A stretch of DNA of 64,000 nucleotides from Planctomycetota bacterium. GTDB lineage: Bacteria; Planctomycetota; UBA1135. This document shows, one piece after another, positions 33,033 through 42,106 of the stretch. The DNA is taken from NCBI GenBank assembly GCA_002705055.1, contig PAHY01000018.1:42963-106962 (forward strand), given 5' to 3'. Every line of letters begins with the position of its first letter. Positions within the stretch are counted from its first letter, which is position 1. The notes beneath the pieces were generated by a model, which worked only from the letters and a program-made list of their open reading frames with translations, was not told the DNA's origin and did no database searches. The translations under genes were made by a program, and so were the position numbers.

Positions 33033-33980
33033 ATGGCGGCGATGAGCTCCTCGGACCTCCCCTCCGCGCTGGCGACCGTGATTCGCGTCGACGCCCGCCA
33101 ATGCGAGGTGCTGCGCGACGAGGAGACCGAGCCCCGCGCGGTCCGCATGCGCGGTCGCCTCTGGGAGGCGGAGACGCGGGACAAGTCGCCCGTCGCGGTC
33201 GGCGACCGGGTCCGGCTGGAAGCGGACGAGGACGGCGAGGCCATCGCCGAAGTGCTGCCTCGCCGCAATGAGTTTGGCCGCCGCGCCGCCGGCGAGGACG
33301 TCCGCAGGCAGCTCCTGGCCAGCAACGTGGACCAGATCGTGCTGGTCTCCTGCTTCGGGACGCCGCCGTTCTCCTCGGTGACCACCGACCGCATCCTGGC
33401 GACGGCCAGCTTCGCGGATATTCCTGCTTTGCTGGTGCTGAACAAGACCGATCGGGCCAAGCCGCGCAAGATCGACAAGATTGCCGGGACCTACCTGGAC
33501 CTGGGCATGCCGGTGCTGCTGACCAGCGCCGAGACCGGAGAGGGCTGCGAGGCGCTGGCCGAAGCCCTGATCGGCAAGGTCAGCGTGCTGTACGGGCTGT
33601 CCGGGGTGGGCAAGTCCTCGCTCCTCAATCGGGTGGAAGCCGGCCTCGGGATCCGCACGCGCGAGGTCAGCGAGTCGCTGAAGTCGGGACGCCACACCAC
33701 GACGTACGCGCGGCTCTATCCCCTGGCCGCCGGCGGCGCGGTGATCGACACGCCCGGGGCGCGGACCTTCCGCCCCTGGGGCATCCCCCCGCATGAGCTG
33801 CGCCTGCACTATCCAGAGATGCGCGAGCTCGGTCGCTCCTGCCGCTTCCCGGCTTGTCTCCACCGCGACGAACCGGACTGCGCGATCACCGCCGCGGCCG
33901 AGCGCGGTGAGATCGCCGCGAGTCGCCTGCGCAGCTATCACGATCTGCTTGCCGAGCTGCAGATGGCGAGCGAGAACTGA
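33033..33980 (+). CDS. rsgA: Ribosome small subunit-dependent GTPase RsgA
   Basis: About 315 residues. A circularly permuted GTPase that helps mature the 30S subunit. OB-fold N-terminus (AVRMRGRLWEAE ... SPVAVGDRVRLEAD), G4 LVLNKTDRA, G5-like LTSAETGEG, G1 GLSGVGKSSLLNR, G2 SGRHTTTYARLY and G3 DTPGARTF in the permuted order G4-G5-G1-G2-G3, then the zinc site RFPACLHRDEPDCAI (Cys, Cys, His, Cys pattern). A second ATG at 33042 would shorten it by three residues. Confidence 0.95.
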   Translation: MAAMSSSDLPSALATVIRVDARQCEVLRDEETEPRAVRMRGRLWEAETRDKSPVAVGDRVRLEADEDGEAIAEVLPRRNEFGRRAAGEDVRRQLLASNVDQIVLVSCFGTPPFSSVTTDRILATASFADIPALLVLNKTDRAKPRKIDKIAGTYLDLGMPVLLTSAETGEGCEALAEALIGKVSVLYGLSGVGKSSLLNRVEAGLGIRTREVSESLKSGRHTTTYARLYPLAAGGAVIDTPGARTFRPWGIPPHELRLHYPEMRELGRSCRFPACLHRDEPDCAITAAAERGEIAASRLRSYHDLLAELQMASEN

Positions 33981-34458
33981 GAATCGAAGCGTCTCGGAAC
34001 GAGTCAGCCCTCGCTTTTCAAGAAAAAAATCTCAAGAGTCTGGATCCCCATCTGCCGGGAATCGAGCGGATGGAGCGGGCCGCGATCAGAACAAATACAG
34101 GCGAATGCGTGCCGCCGAACTCGCTAGCAAGTGAAAGCATTCCCTTGCTATATTTGATCTATCTAGTTTCTTGGATATGGGAAGAGGAACGATCGTTTGA
34201 AAGCGAAGCGGGGCGCATCAGGCCGATTGCAAGTTCGTAACCCCCGAAAATTAAGGGGCTTCGACCCGCGACGACAGCGACTTGCCCTACTTCTCAAAAC
34301 TCGAATTCTCACTTAGCCTCGCCGCCCCATGGGAAGCCAGTCTCACGATCGCATTCCCCGCCAGCACCCACTGGCGCGGTCCGCATCCAGGCTGATTCTC
34401 TTTCGCCCCCTCCCGCGAAGCTCCCCGTCCCCGTCTCCAACACGGAAGGTTTTCTCCG
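33981..34458. other. AT-rich non-coding gap
   Basis: 478 bases without a plausible gene and clearly less GC-rich than the rest, especially 34020-34270. It contains an A7 run (34023-34030 region), inverted repeats AGCAAG/CTTGCT around 34127-34150, CCCC/GGGG around 34243-34258, and CGCCAG/CTGGCG around 34359-34376. Several TA-rich hexamers could be -10 elements but none is convincing. Likely the regulatory region and possibly a long leader of the PilZ-methyltransferase gene. Confidence 0.4.
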
Positions 34459-35964
34459 ATGCGTGATGACCAAGAGCGCCCCAAGTCCCACGGCGCAGAA
34501 CACTCTGAACTCGAAGGCAGTCACGAGGCCTTCCGCTATCGCCCCCAGCGTCGCCCCGCCACCGAACTGGCCTTCCGGCCGGTCTGCCGTTTCCAGCTTG
34601 GCGGCCGCTACACCGCCGCCCGCGAGGTCCTCGACATCTCCCCCTCCGGCATCGCGATCGTGCCCAGCGAGCGCGCCAAGCTGCGCCCGGGCCAGGTGAT
34701 CGAGGATCTGCGCATCGAACACTGCAACAGCGAGGTCTGGGCCGGCAGCGCGGAAGTAGTGTACGCCCACGAAGCGGAAGAGCGTGTCGGCCTGCGCTTC
34801 ACCTCGGGCCAGCTCAATATGCGTTCGCTGAGCTTCCGGGACGAGCTGATCGAGCAGCGCCTCGTCAAGTCGCTGTATCAGGTGCGCACCGATGAGCGCC
34901 TGCTGCCCGCCGAGTGGCGCGCAGGGATTTCGACCACCCGCCACCTTCTCGAGTCGGCCAAGTCGGTCATGGAAGAGATGGAGCGCGGCGAACCCAGCGA
35001 GAGCTGGAAGCGCAACGCTCGCCGCAAGCGCGAGCTGTGCGAGATGGTCTATCAGAAGTGGTGGCCGGTCTATCGCGACCAGCTGCTTGCGATGGACACG
35101 CTTTCGCAGCAGCTGCCGGAAGCGCTGCGCGAGACGGCGATGGAATACGCGGCCCACGAGCTGATGCCGCTTCTGCGCGAGTGCCCGATGCACAGCCGCG
35201 CCTATGACAAGCCGCTGGGCTACGCCGGCGACTACATGCTGATGGTGCTCGGCAACGCCGACGAACTCGAAGGCGAGTCGCTCTATGGCTGCCTTCTGCA
35301 CCACACCGTGCAGAACTTCGCGCTGGGCAAGGCGATCGTGGCGCGCTGCCACACCGCGGGCAACGCGGTCGCCGACACGCTGCGCAAAGACCGCGCGACC
35401 CACATCGTGTCGCTGGCGTCGGGGCCGGCGATCGAGCTCAAACAGATGCTGGAGCAGCTCCCTCCGCTGGAGCAGCCGGTGGAGCTCACGCTCGTCGACG
35501 TCGACGAGCAGGCGATTCAGTACGCCTACGACTCGCTGAGCCGGGCCATCCAGGGGCGCGAGGACGGGCACCTGATCCGCCTCAGCTGCCTCAACTTCTC
35601 GATCGGCCAGATCATGACGCCGGTCGATGAGGACGAGCGTCGCCTGGTCCAGGACGTGCTCGAGAACGCCGACCTCATCTACTCGATGGGGCTGTTCGAC
35701 TACCTCAACCGAGCGGTCGCGGTGCGGCTGCTGCGTCGCCTTTACTCACTGCTCGCGCCGGGCGGGCGTCTGTTCATCGGCAACCTGAAGCGCGCGCGTG
35801 ACTGCTCGTGGGCGATGGACTATGCCGTGCACTGGCAGCTCATCTATCGCACCCAGGCCGACATGATCGAGCTCGGCGAGCGGATGCGCGAGCCGGAGGC
35901 GAACATCGAGGTCACCGAAGACCCGACCGGCTACTGCATGTTCCTCGACGTGCGGCGCCCTTAG
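34459..35964 (+). CDS. PilZ domain-methyltransferase protein (PhcB/3-OH-PAME synthase-like)
   Basis: 501 residues in two parts. PilZ domain (about 30-118): RxxxR as R40-PVC-R44 and DISPSG at 59-64, the full c-di-GMP-binding motif pair. From about 150 on, a SAM methyltransferase region: SRAYDKPLGYAGDYMLM (247-262) is the hallmark of proteins annotated as 3-hydroxypalmitate methyl ester biosynthesis (PhcB), HIVSLASGPAIELKQ (315-329) resembles SAM motif I, and LTLVDVDEQAIQYA the acidic motif II. It may make a methylated fatty acid signal under c-di-GMP control (inference). GGAAGG lies 9 bases before the ATG. Convergent with the hybrid kinase; the stops overlap by 4 bases. Confidence 0.75.
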   Translation: MRDDQERPKSHGAEHSELEGSHEAFRYRPQRRPATELAFRPVCRFQLGGRYTAAREVLDISPSGIAIVPSERAKLRPGQVIEDLRIEHCNSEVWAGSAEVVYAHEAEERVGLRFTSGQLNMRSLSFRDELIEQRLVKSLYQVRTDERLLPAEWRAGISTTRHLLESAKSVMEEMERGEPSESWKRNARRKRELCEMVYQKWWPVYRDQLLAMDTLSQQLPEALRETAMEYAAHELMPLLRECPMHSRAYDKPLGYAGDYMLMVLGNADELEGESLYGCLLHHTVQNFALGKAIVARCHTAGNAVADTLRKDRATHIVSLASGPAIELKQMLEQLPPLEQPVELTLVDVDEQAIQYAYDSLSRAIQGREDGHLIRLSCLNFSIGQIMTPVDEDERRLVQDVLENADLIYSMGLFDYLNRAVAVRLLRRLYSLLAPGGRLFIGNLKRARDCSWAMDYAVHWQLIYRTQADMIELGERMREPEANIEVTEDPTGYCMFLDVRRP

Positions 35965-38675
35965 ACGGACACGCCGTCCCCGTCGTCCGCACCCTTCGCA
36001 TCATCCTTGACCAGCGACTCCCAGAAGGACTGGTCGCGGTCGAGAGTGATGCGGAAGGCGGCGCCGCCCTCCGGCGAGGAGTTCTCCAGCTGCAGCTTGC
36101 CCTGGTGTGACTCGACGATGTTCGTGGCGATCGCCAGACCCAGGCCAGTGCCCCCCACCTTGCCGAGAGTCTGATAGGCCTGGAACAGGGACTCGCGCAG
36201 CTCCTGCGGCACCCCTGGCCCGTTGTCGGCGACCCGCAGCACGACGTTGTTCTCTTGGGTATAGGCCTGCACCCAGATCCGGCCCTTGCGGCCTGAACCA
36301 TGCTGCGTCAGCGCCTCGCGCGCGTTGTTGACGAGATTGCTGAGCACGCGCAGCATGCGCTCGGGGTCGACCGAGACGGTGAGCTCCGGCGGATCGACTT
36401 CAATCACCAGGTCGATCTCGGCCAACTCAAGGCCCAGCGAGACCTCCTCATACAGCGCATCCGTCAGGGTGGAGACGGGGATCGATTCGCGCTGAACCTG
36501 CGTCTCGTCGCCCTTGGCGAGCGCCATGAGGTCGTCGGTCATCTTGGACGCACGCCGCACCGCGTTCTTGATCGAGATCAGATCGTCCGAGGTCTCGGGG
36601 TTGAGCTCTTCCTGCTCCACGGAGTGTTCGCGCAGCGCCTGATATCCCGTGTCCATCACGCTCTTCAGGCTCTCCAGGCGCAGCAGAATCGCGGTGTAGG
36701 GGCTGCGCAGGTCGTGCGCGACCTGGGCCGCGCGGCCACCGATGGCCGCCAGACGCGTCTCCCGCTCATCGAGCTCCTCGCGCATCCGCTGCGAGCGCAG
36801 CTGGGCGTCGATCCGGGCCTGCAGTTCGGCCAGGTGGAAGGGCTTGGTGACGTAGTCGGTCGCCCCCAGCTCCAGGCCGTGGACCACCGATTCGGTGCCG
36901 GTGCGCGCGGTCACCAGGATGACCGGCGTGTTGCGCGTCGCCGCACGCTCGCGCAGCTGCTTCAGCATCTCCATGCCGTTCAGCCCGGGCATCATGACGT
37001 CGGAGACGATCAGATCGGGGCGCAAGCGAGTGGCCGCTTCCAGCCCTTCGTGGCCGTTGCAGGCCGTGACGATCCGGTAGTTCTCAGCCAGCGCGCGCGA
37101 GATCAGCGCGCGCATGTCGTCGTTGTCTTCGACGACGAGCAGCAGCGGCGCATCCTCGCCGGCGTAGGTCGCGAGCTCCTCCGGGGACAACTCTTCAAGG
37201 CGCGGCCCTTCGAGATCGGCGAAGGCGGAGCGACCCTTGCGCCGCTCATCGCCGGTCTGACTGACACGCCCTTCCCCGCGTGAGCCCGCAGCTTCCGACT
37301 CCGGCGCACGCGCGCCCGGGTTGCGGACTGCACCGGCCGCGCTGTCGACCATCAGCTCGGCCGCGACGGTGGGCTCCAGCGGCAGCTCGACCCGGAAGGT
37401 CGTGCCCACCATCGGCGCACTCTTCACGGTGATGTCCCCGCCGTGCAGCTTGGCGAACTCATACGCGAGCGAGAGGCCCAGGCCGGTGCCAGCCACCTTG
37501 CCCTTGCGCGAGCCGCTGGCCTGGTGGAAGCGATCGAAGACCTTGCCGAGCTGCTCGGCCTCGATGCCGATGCCCTCGTCCTCCACTTCAAACCAGAGCT
37601 GGCTGCCTTCCACACCGCCTCGCACCGCGATGCGGCGGCCGTCTTCCGTGAACTTCAGCGCGTTGCCCAGCAGGTTGCTGCCGATGGTCTCGACCTTCTG
37701 CAGGTCGAACAGCGAGTTCGGCATCTCATCCAGCCCCTTGGTCTCAAGCCGCAGCTCGTGCTTCTCGGCCAGCGGCTCGGCCGCGCGCACCAGCTTGCTG
37801 AGCACCTCGCCGACGTTGCCCTGCTGCAGGCTCAACCCTTCCTCGCCCGCCTCCAGCTTGGAGAAGTCGAGGATCGTGTTGATCTGCTTGAGCAGCCGGT
37901 GCGAAGCCAGCTCCATCGACTCGAGCATCGGCCGCGGGTCGCGGTCGAAGCGGCTCGAGAGCATCTGCTCGAGCGGCCCCAGGATCAGCATCAGCGGCGT
38001 GCGCAGCTCGTGACTGACGTTGGCGAAGAAGCGCGTCTTGGTCTCATCGAGCTTCTGCAGCTCGTTGGTCGCCGCTTCAGCCGTCAGCCGCTGCAGCAGC
38101 TCGCTGCGGCGCGAGCGCTCAATCGCCGCGCTGCCCAGGAAGGTCAGCGCGCAGGTGCCCAGCAGGAAGAAGAAAGGCAGCAGGGCCTCGCGCCCCAGCG
38201 CGTGCGCCCACAGGTTGACGATGAAGTAGCCGCAGGTGACGAGCGAACAGAAGGTCAGTGTGACGCCCGGTCGCCAGGGCATGAACAGCCCGACCAGGAA
38301 CAGCACCAGCATGTTGCCGTAGAAGTAGCCGCTCGAGAAGCCGTCGAGCATCGCCGTCATCGCGGACAGCACCAGCGAAGCCATGCTGAGCGTCGCGAAC
38401 GACAGCGGCAGCACGTTGCGCTCGCCCCATTCGGTGCGGCTCAGCCAGATGCCGAAGCCGGCGACCGCAGCCACGACCGCGCGCATCGCCAGGAAGACCC
38501 CCCACTGGTCCCGCGCAAAGACCCAGTCGAGCGCGGAGAAGCCCAGGTAGAGCACAATGCCGACCGCAAACGACACTCGGAATCGATAGCCGAGAAGTTC
38601 GCGTGTCTCCTCCTGAAACTTCTCTTCGAAGCGTTCCGGGGAGACCTTGGTCGCGGAGGTCGAGGCGTCAGCCAT
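35961..38675 (-). CDS. Hybrid histidine kinase with two kinase cores and internal receiver
   Basis: 904 residues. Residues 33-185 contain about six membrane spans with short loops. First kinase core: FFANVSHELRTPL (His222), NLLGNALKFTEDG, EDEGIGIE, GTGLGLSLA (to about 430). Receiver 510-620: VVEDNDD, SDVMMPG (Asp559), VTARTG, KPF. Second core: AAQVAHDLRSPYTAI (His654), NLVNNAREALTQ, ADNGPGVP, GGTGLGLAIA. The order membrane-HK-REC-HK equals PhcS fused to PhcR of Ralstonia quorum sensing, which would explain its place beside a PhcB-like gene (inference from domain order). Confidence 0.85.
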   Translation of the reverse strand: MADASTSATKVSPERFEEKFQEETRELLGYRFRVSFAVGIVLYLGFSALDWVFARDQWGVFLAMRAVVAAVAGFGIWLSRTEWGERNVLPLSFATLSMASLVLSAMTAMLDGFSSGYFYGNMLVLFLVGLFMPWRPGVTLTFCSLVTCGYFIVNLWAHALGREALLPFFFLLGTCALTFLGSAAIERSRRSELLQRLTAEAATNELQKLDETKTRFFANVSHELRTPLMLILGPLEQMLSSRFDRDPRPMLESMELASHRLLKQINTILDFSKLEAGEEGLSLQQGNVGEVLSKLVRAAEPLAEKHELRLETKGLDEMPNSLFDLQKVETIGSNLLGNALKFTEDGRRIAVRGGVEGSQLWFEVEDEGIGIEAEQLGKVFDRFHQASGSRKGKVAGTGLGLSLAYEFAKLHGGDITVKSAPMVGTTFRVELPLEPTVAAELMVDSAAGAVRNPGARAPESEAAGSRGEGRVSQTGDERRKGRSAFADLEGPRLEELSPEELATYAGEDAPLLLVVEDNDDMRALISRALAENYRIVTACNGHEGLEAATRLRPDLIVSDVMMPGLNGMEMLKQLRERAATRNTPVILVTARTGTESVVHGLELGATDYVTKPFHLAELQARIDAQLRSQRMREELDERETRLAAIGGRAAQVAHDLRSPYTAILLRLESLKSVMDTGYQALREHSVEQEELNPETSDDLISIKNAVRRASKMTDDLMALAKGDETQVQRESIPVSTLTDALYEEVSLGLELAEIDLVIEVDPPELTVSVDPERMLRVLSNLVNNAREALTQHGSGRKGRIWVQAYTQENNVVLRVADNGPGVPQELRESLFQAYQTLGKVGGTGLGLAIATNIVESHQGKLQLENSSPEGGAAFRITLDRDQSFWESLVKDDAKGADDGDGVSV

Positions 38676-38816
38676 GGTGCGCTCAGCGCGGAAGACCTTG
38701 GTCTTTCGGACACTTTCGCGGCGGACTTGAGCCCTTCTGAGCCTGAAATCCGACCGGGGCGCTTGCTAGACTGCCGCGCCAGGCCTGCCTCCACCTGTCA
38801 TCGGCCTGTTCGCCCC

Positions 38817-39182
38817 GTGAGCCGCATTCTCGTCGTCGATGACGATCCCGAAATCCGCAGCACGCTGAAGAAGCTGCTGGAGTTGAGGGGCCATCAGGTT
38901 GTGGTCGCTGCCGACGGCCGCGCGGCCGAGACGGCGCTGATCGGCGCTCCCTTCGATCTGATGGTGACCGACATCGTCATGCCGGATCAGGATGGCCTCG
39001 AGGTGATTCGGATCACGCGGGCCGCGCATCCGGATCTGCCGATCATCGCGATCTCCGGCGGCGGCCGCCTGCGCACCGGCAATTACTTGCGACTCGCGAC
39101 GGCGATGGGCGCAGTCGCGGCGCTCGAGAAGCCCTTCGACTTCGACGAGTTCTTGCAAGCCGTCCATGCGGCGCTGAACTGA
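38817..39182 (+). CDS. Single-domain response regulator (CheY-like)
   Basis: 121 residues from GTG: ILVVDDDPEIRSTL (acidic pair), FDLMVTDIVMPDQDG (phosphoacceptor Asp), IIAISGGG (switch Ser) and ALEKPFDFDEFL (Lys). All receiver residues are intact and no output domain follows. It is divergent from the hybrid kinase gene, and is the obvious candidate for a phosphotransfer partner. It ends 7 bases before the convergent ispH. Confidence 0.85.
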   Translation: MSRILVVDDDPEIRSTLKKLLELRGHQVVVAADGRAAETALIGAPFDLMVTDIVMPDQDGLEVIRITRAAHPDLPIIAISGGGRLRTGNYLRLATAMGAVAALEKPFDFDEFLQAVHAALN

Positions 39183-39189
39183 GCCCGGC

Positions 39190-40365
39190 TCACACCGTCA
39201 GCTGCGGCTCGGGCAGCGACTCACCCGCCAGCTCGGCGACGCGCCGAATGACCCGCCCGAGGATGGTGTCGGGAGTGCTGGCGCCGGCGGTGAAGGCGAC
39301 CTTCAGCGGCCCCTCGCCCGGCAGCCAGTCGCGCACCTGGTGAATCTCACCGCTCTGACGCTCGCGGAAGGAGAGCACTTCTCCCAGGTTGTCCGGACCC
39401 TCGACGTGGTACGAGGGGATGCCCTGCGCATCGCCCACCCGCGCCAAGTTCTTGGTGTTCGACGAGTCGTAGCCCCCCACCACCAGATAAAGATCGGGCT
39501 GCTCGTCGATGACGGCGATCGCCGCGTCTTGATTGTCCTGGGTCGCCCGGCAGATGGTGTCGAAGTCGCGGAAGCTCTGCTCAAGGCCGGCTTCGCCATC
39601 GCGTTCGATCAGCGCCTGGCGCAGCAGATCGCCGATCGCGCGCGACTCGCTTGCCAACATGGTGGTCTGATTGATGATGCCAATCTGCGCCAGGTGCTGC
39701 GCGGCATCAAAGCCCGGCGAGAAGGCCTCGGGGTGCAGGCTGCGCTGCAGCTCTTCGAGCGCGATCTTGCCGCGCAGGAACTCGGCCAGGGCGCCCGCCT
39801 CGCGCAGATCGTGCACAACCACGTAGTGGCCGCCCTCGTGCTGCACCAGTGAGCAGGTCGCACGGGTCTCATCGTGCCCCACGGTGCCGTGGATCACGGT
39901 GGTGAAGCCTTCGCGCAGGTACTTGAGCGTGCGCTTGTGCGGCTTGATGACCCAGGGGCAGGTGGTATCGACCAGATCCACGCCGCGCTCTTCGAGCGCC
40001 TGCATGTCCTCGACCTCGGCCGAGAAGGCCGGCACGATGACGACGTCGTCCTGGGTCAGCGAATCCAAGGCTCCTTCCACGGCGTGCTCGCCCTTCAGAA
40101 AGCCGATGCCATGCGCGCGCATGTCGGCGTTGACGCGCGGGTTGTGGATGAGCGAGTTGAGCAGCCACATGCGGCGGCCGGCGTGCTCCTGGCGCGCCTC
40201 CTCGACCATCGCCAGCGCCCGGTCGACGCCCCAGCAGAAGCCGAAGCTCTGTGGCAGCAGCAGCTGCAGGCGTCCGATCTGCATGCGTCCCTCTGCCCGC
40301 AGCTTCTCCACCAGCGGGTCGCGGTAGCTCATGCGGACGTCGGTCGGATGGGATTCCTCAGTCAT
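39190..40365 (-). CDS. ispH: 4-hydroxy-3-methylbut-2-enyl diphosphate reductase
   Basis: 391 residues, the longer plant/cyanobacterial-type IspH. Last step of the MEP isoprenoid pathway, reducing HMBPP to IPP and DMAPP with a 4Fe-4S cluster. Cluster cysteines are seen in SFGFCWGVDRAL, VDTTCPWV and DTICRATQDNQ, with the conserved histidines in HNPRVN and HGTVGHDE, and GGYDSSNTKNLA near the end. Follows folC by 4 bases, so the two form an operon. Confidence 0.93.
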   Translation of the reverse strand: MTEESHPTDVRMSYRDPLVEKLRAEGRMQIGRLQLLLPQSFGFCWGVDRALAMVEEARQEHAGRRMWLLNSLIHNPRVNADMRAHGIGFLKGEHAVEGALDSLTQDDVVIVPAFSAEVEDMQALEERGVDLVDTTCPWVIKPHKRTLKYLREGFTTVIHGTVGHDETRATCSLVQHEGGHYVVVHDLREAGALAEFLRGKIALEELQRSLHPEAFSPGFDAAQHLAQIGIINQTTMLASESRAIGDLLRQALIERDGEAGLEQSFRDFDTICRATQDNQDAAIAVIDEQPDLYLVVGGYDSSNTKNLARVGDAQGIPSYHVEGPDNLGEVLSFRERQSGEIHQVRDWLPGEGPLKVAFTAGASTPDTILGRVIRRVAELAGESLPEPQLTV

Positions 40366-40369
40366 CGAT

Positions 40370-41596
40370 TCAGGTCTCCGTGGACTGCGCCACGTCGGCG
40401 GCCCGGGTCAAGCCGCGCAATGCGCCCACCAGGTAGGTCGAGCCCGTCACCAGCAGCGCATCGGGGCCGGGCGGCAAGGCCGGGCTCGTCAGGACTTCGG
40501 CGTGGAAGAGGTCGGCCAACTCTTGAGGGCAGGCGGAGCGCGGATGGTCTCCGGCAGGACAGGCCCACCACTGCTCTTGGGGCGGGCGCACGCCCAGTCG
40601 GGCCTGCAGTGCCGCCGCGAGCGCCTGGGCGTCCTTGTCGTCTCGCAGTGCGAACACGACCCCGCGCGACTGTTCATGGTATCGACGGCGAAACAACTCC
40701 AGCGCCGCGACGAGCGAATTCTCGCTGTGGGCGGTATCGAAGACGATCGCGCGCCCTGCGCCGTCCTGACGCAGCTCAAAACGGCCGGCCAGGCGCACGG
40801 TGCGGGGATCCAGCTTGGCGAAGGCCGCACCGAAGCCCAGCCGCTCGAGCACCAGCCCGGCGAGCGCGTGGTTGCGCTGCTGATGCTCCGGCTCGAGCTT
40901 CGCTCCGGCCGCCCGCTGAGCGGGCGCGATCTGCAGGGTCTCGCCGACCGCGTTCGCTTCCGCCTGCAGCACCTCGAGCGCCCGCTCGTCGATCCCCGCC
41001 CCGGCAAAAGCCGGCACCCCCGGCAGGAAGATCCCGGCCTTGTTCCAGGCGATCTGCTCGATCCCCGGCCCCAGGACGTCCTCGTGCTCCCGTTCAATCG
41101 AGGTCACCAGCGTGGCCGCGGGCTTCAGCACGCGGGTCGAGTCGAAACGGCCGCCCAGGCCCACCTCGATCACGGTCGCGGTGCAGCCGGCGGCGGCGAA
41201 GAGGTGCAAAGCCGCGGCGGTCAGAAGGTCGAAGAAGGTTTCATCGCCATGACTCGCATCGAGGACTGCCCGCAGGGACGCCATCCACAGCTCGTCCGAG
41301 GCAAACTCCCCGTCGACCGTGGCGCGCTCTCGCCAGTCAGACAAGTGCGGAGAACTGTAAACGCCCACCCGATGACCCGCCGCGCGCAGACCGGCGGCAA
41401 GAAAGGCCGCCGTGCTGCCCTTGCCCTTCGACCCGGCCACATGCAGGGCCAGGCAGGCGTCCTGGGGGCGCCCCAGCGCCTCGAGCAGCCGCGCGGCGGG
41501 CTGATTCGAAACCCGGGCCGCGCGCGGACGCTCGCAGCGCTCGTAATCCGTGCGCGCGGTCAGTTCCCGCCAAAGGTGCTCGAGTTCCGGGTGCAT
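40370..41596 (-). CDS. folC: Folylpolyglutamate/dihydrofolate synthase
   Basis: 408 residues of the Mur ligase superfamily. ATP-binding HVAGSKGKGSTAAFLA, YSSPHLSDWRERATVDGE, EVGLGGRFDST with the key glutamate and glycines, and VFDTAHSENSLVAAL in the C-terminal domain. It adds glutamate to folates (and may make dihydrofolate). In VFDTAHSENS a conserved NPH is replaced by TAHSEN, as in several divergent FolC proteins. A minus-strand TAGACT (41627-41622) and GAGGA just before the ATG mark its expression signals. Confidence 0.9.
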   Translation of the reverse strand: MHPELEHLWRELTARTDYERCERPRAARVSNQPAARLLEALGRPQDACLALHVAGSKGKGSTAAFLAAGLRAAGHRVGVYSSPHLSDWRERATVDGEFASDELWMASLRAVLDASHGDETFFDLLTAAALHLFAAAGCTATVIEVGLGGRFDSTRVLKPAATLVTSIEREHEDVLGPGIEQIAWNKAGIFLPGVPAFAGAGIDERALEVLQAEANAVGETLQIAPAQRAAGAKLEPEHQQRNHALAGLVLERLGFGAAFAKLDPRTVRLAGRFELRQDGAGRAIVFDTAHSENSLVAALELFRRRYHEQSRGVVFALRDDKDAQALAAALQARLGVRPPQEQWWACPAGDHPRSACPQELADLFHAEVLTSPALPPGPDALLVTGSTYLVGALRGLTRAADVAQSTET

Positions 41597-41620
41597 TCCT
41601 CGTCAACCGCGATCCTGGGA

Positions 41621-41627
41621 TAGTCTA
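41621..41627. promoter_or_regulatory. Overlapping bidirectional -10 elements (folC / Nudix)
   Basis: TAGTCT (plus, 41621-41626) and TAGACT (minus, 41627-41622) overlap almost completely. Here both genes also have Shine-Dalgarno-like sequences: GGAGGAG at 41632-41638 for the Nudix gene and GAGGA before folC. Confidence 0.45.
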
Positions 41628-41641
41628 AATCGGAGGAGCGT

Positions 41642-42097
41642 ATGAGAAAGGAATCCCGCTTCCGGCCGAGCGACCTGGGCGAACAGGGTGTCCGCCACGA
41701 GGTCAACGTCTTTGTCTTCCGACGATCCCCGGAAGGACCGGAGTACCTGCTCCTGCGCCCGAGCACGCAGCCAGATTCGCTGTGGCGCCCGGTCGTGCAG
41801 GCGATCGGCCACCACGAGGACCTCAGCGGCGCCGCCCGCCGCGCCGTTCAGCTTGAGGTCGGCCTCCGTGAGGCCTTTGACCTGCTGCTGCCCGCTGCCG
41901 GTGTCGAGGAAGAAGTCGGCGACCTGCATCTGGTCGGTTGGCCAGTGGGCTACTACCTGCGCCGGATGCCTCCGCGCGGCCCCCAGCGCGCCGCGGCTCA
42001 GCTGGATTGGATGGGCTTTGATCAGGCGATCCAGCAACTGGGCCTGTCGGTTCACCGCCAGAATCTGCTGCAGCTGCACTGGCAGCTCGCGGCCTAG
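41642..42097 (+). CDS. Nudix hydrolase-like protein with degenerate Nudix box
   Basis: 151 residues with the Nudix fold opening VRHEVNVFVFRRSPEGPEYLLLR and the segment WRPVVQAIGHHEDLSGAARRAVQLEVGL in place of the Nudix box. The REUXEEXGU core appears as RAVQLEVGL, so both catalytic glutamates before the final glycine are altered. It therefore may bind rather than hydrolyse its nucleotide. A good GGAGGAG lies 3 bases before the ATG. Confidence 0.6.
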   Translation: MRKESRFRPSDLGEQGVRHEVNVFVFRRSPEGPEYLLLRPSTQPDSLWRPVVQAIGHHEDLSGAARRAVQLEVGLREAFDLLLPAAGVEEEVGDLHLVGWPVGYYLRRMPPRGPQRAAAQLDWMGFDQAIQQLGLSVHRQNLLQLHWQLAA

Positions 42098-42106
42098 GCG
42101 AGGCGC

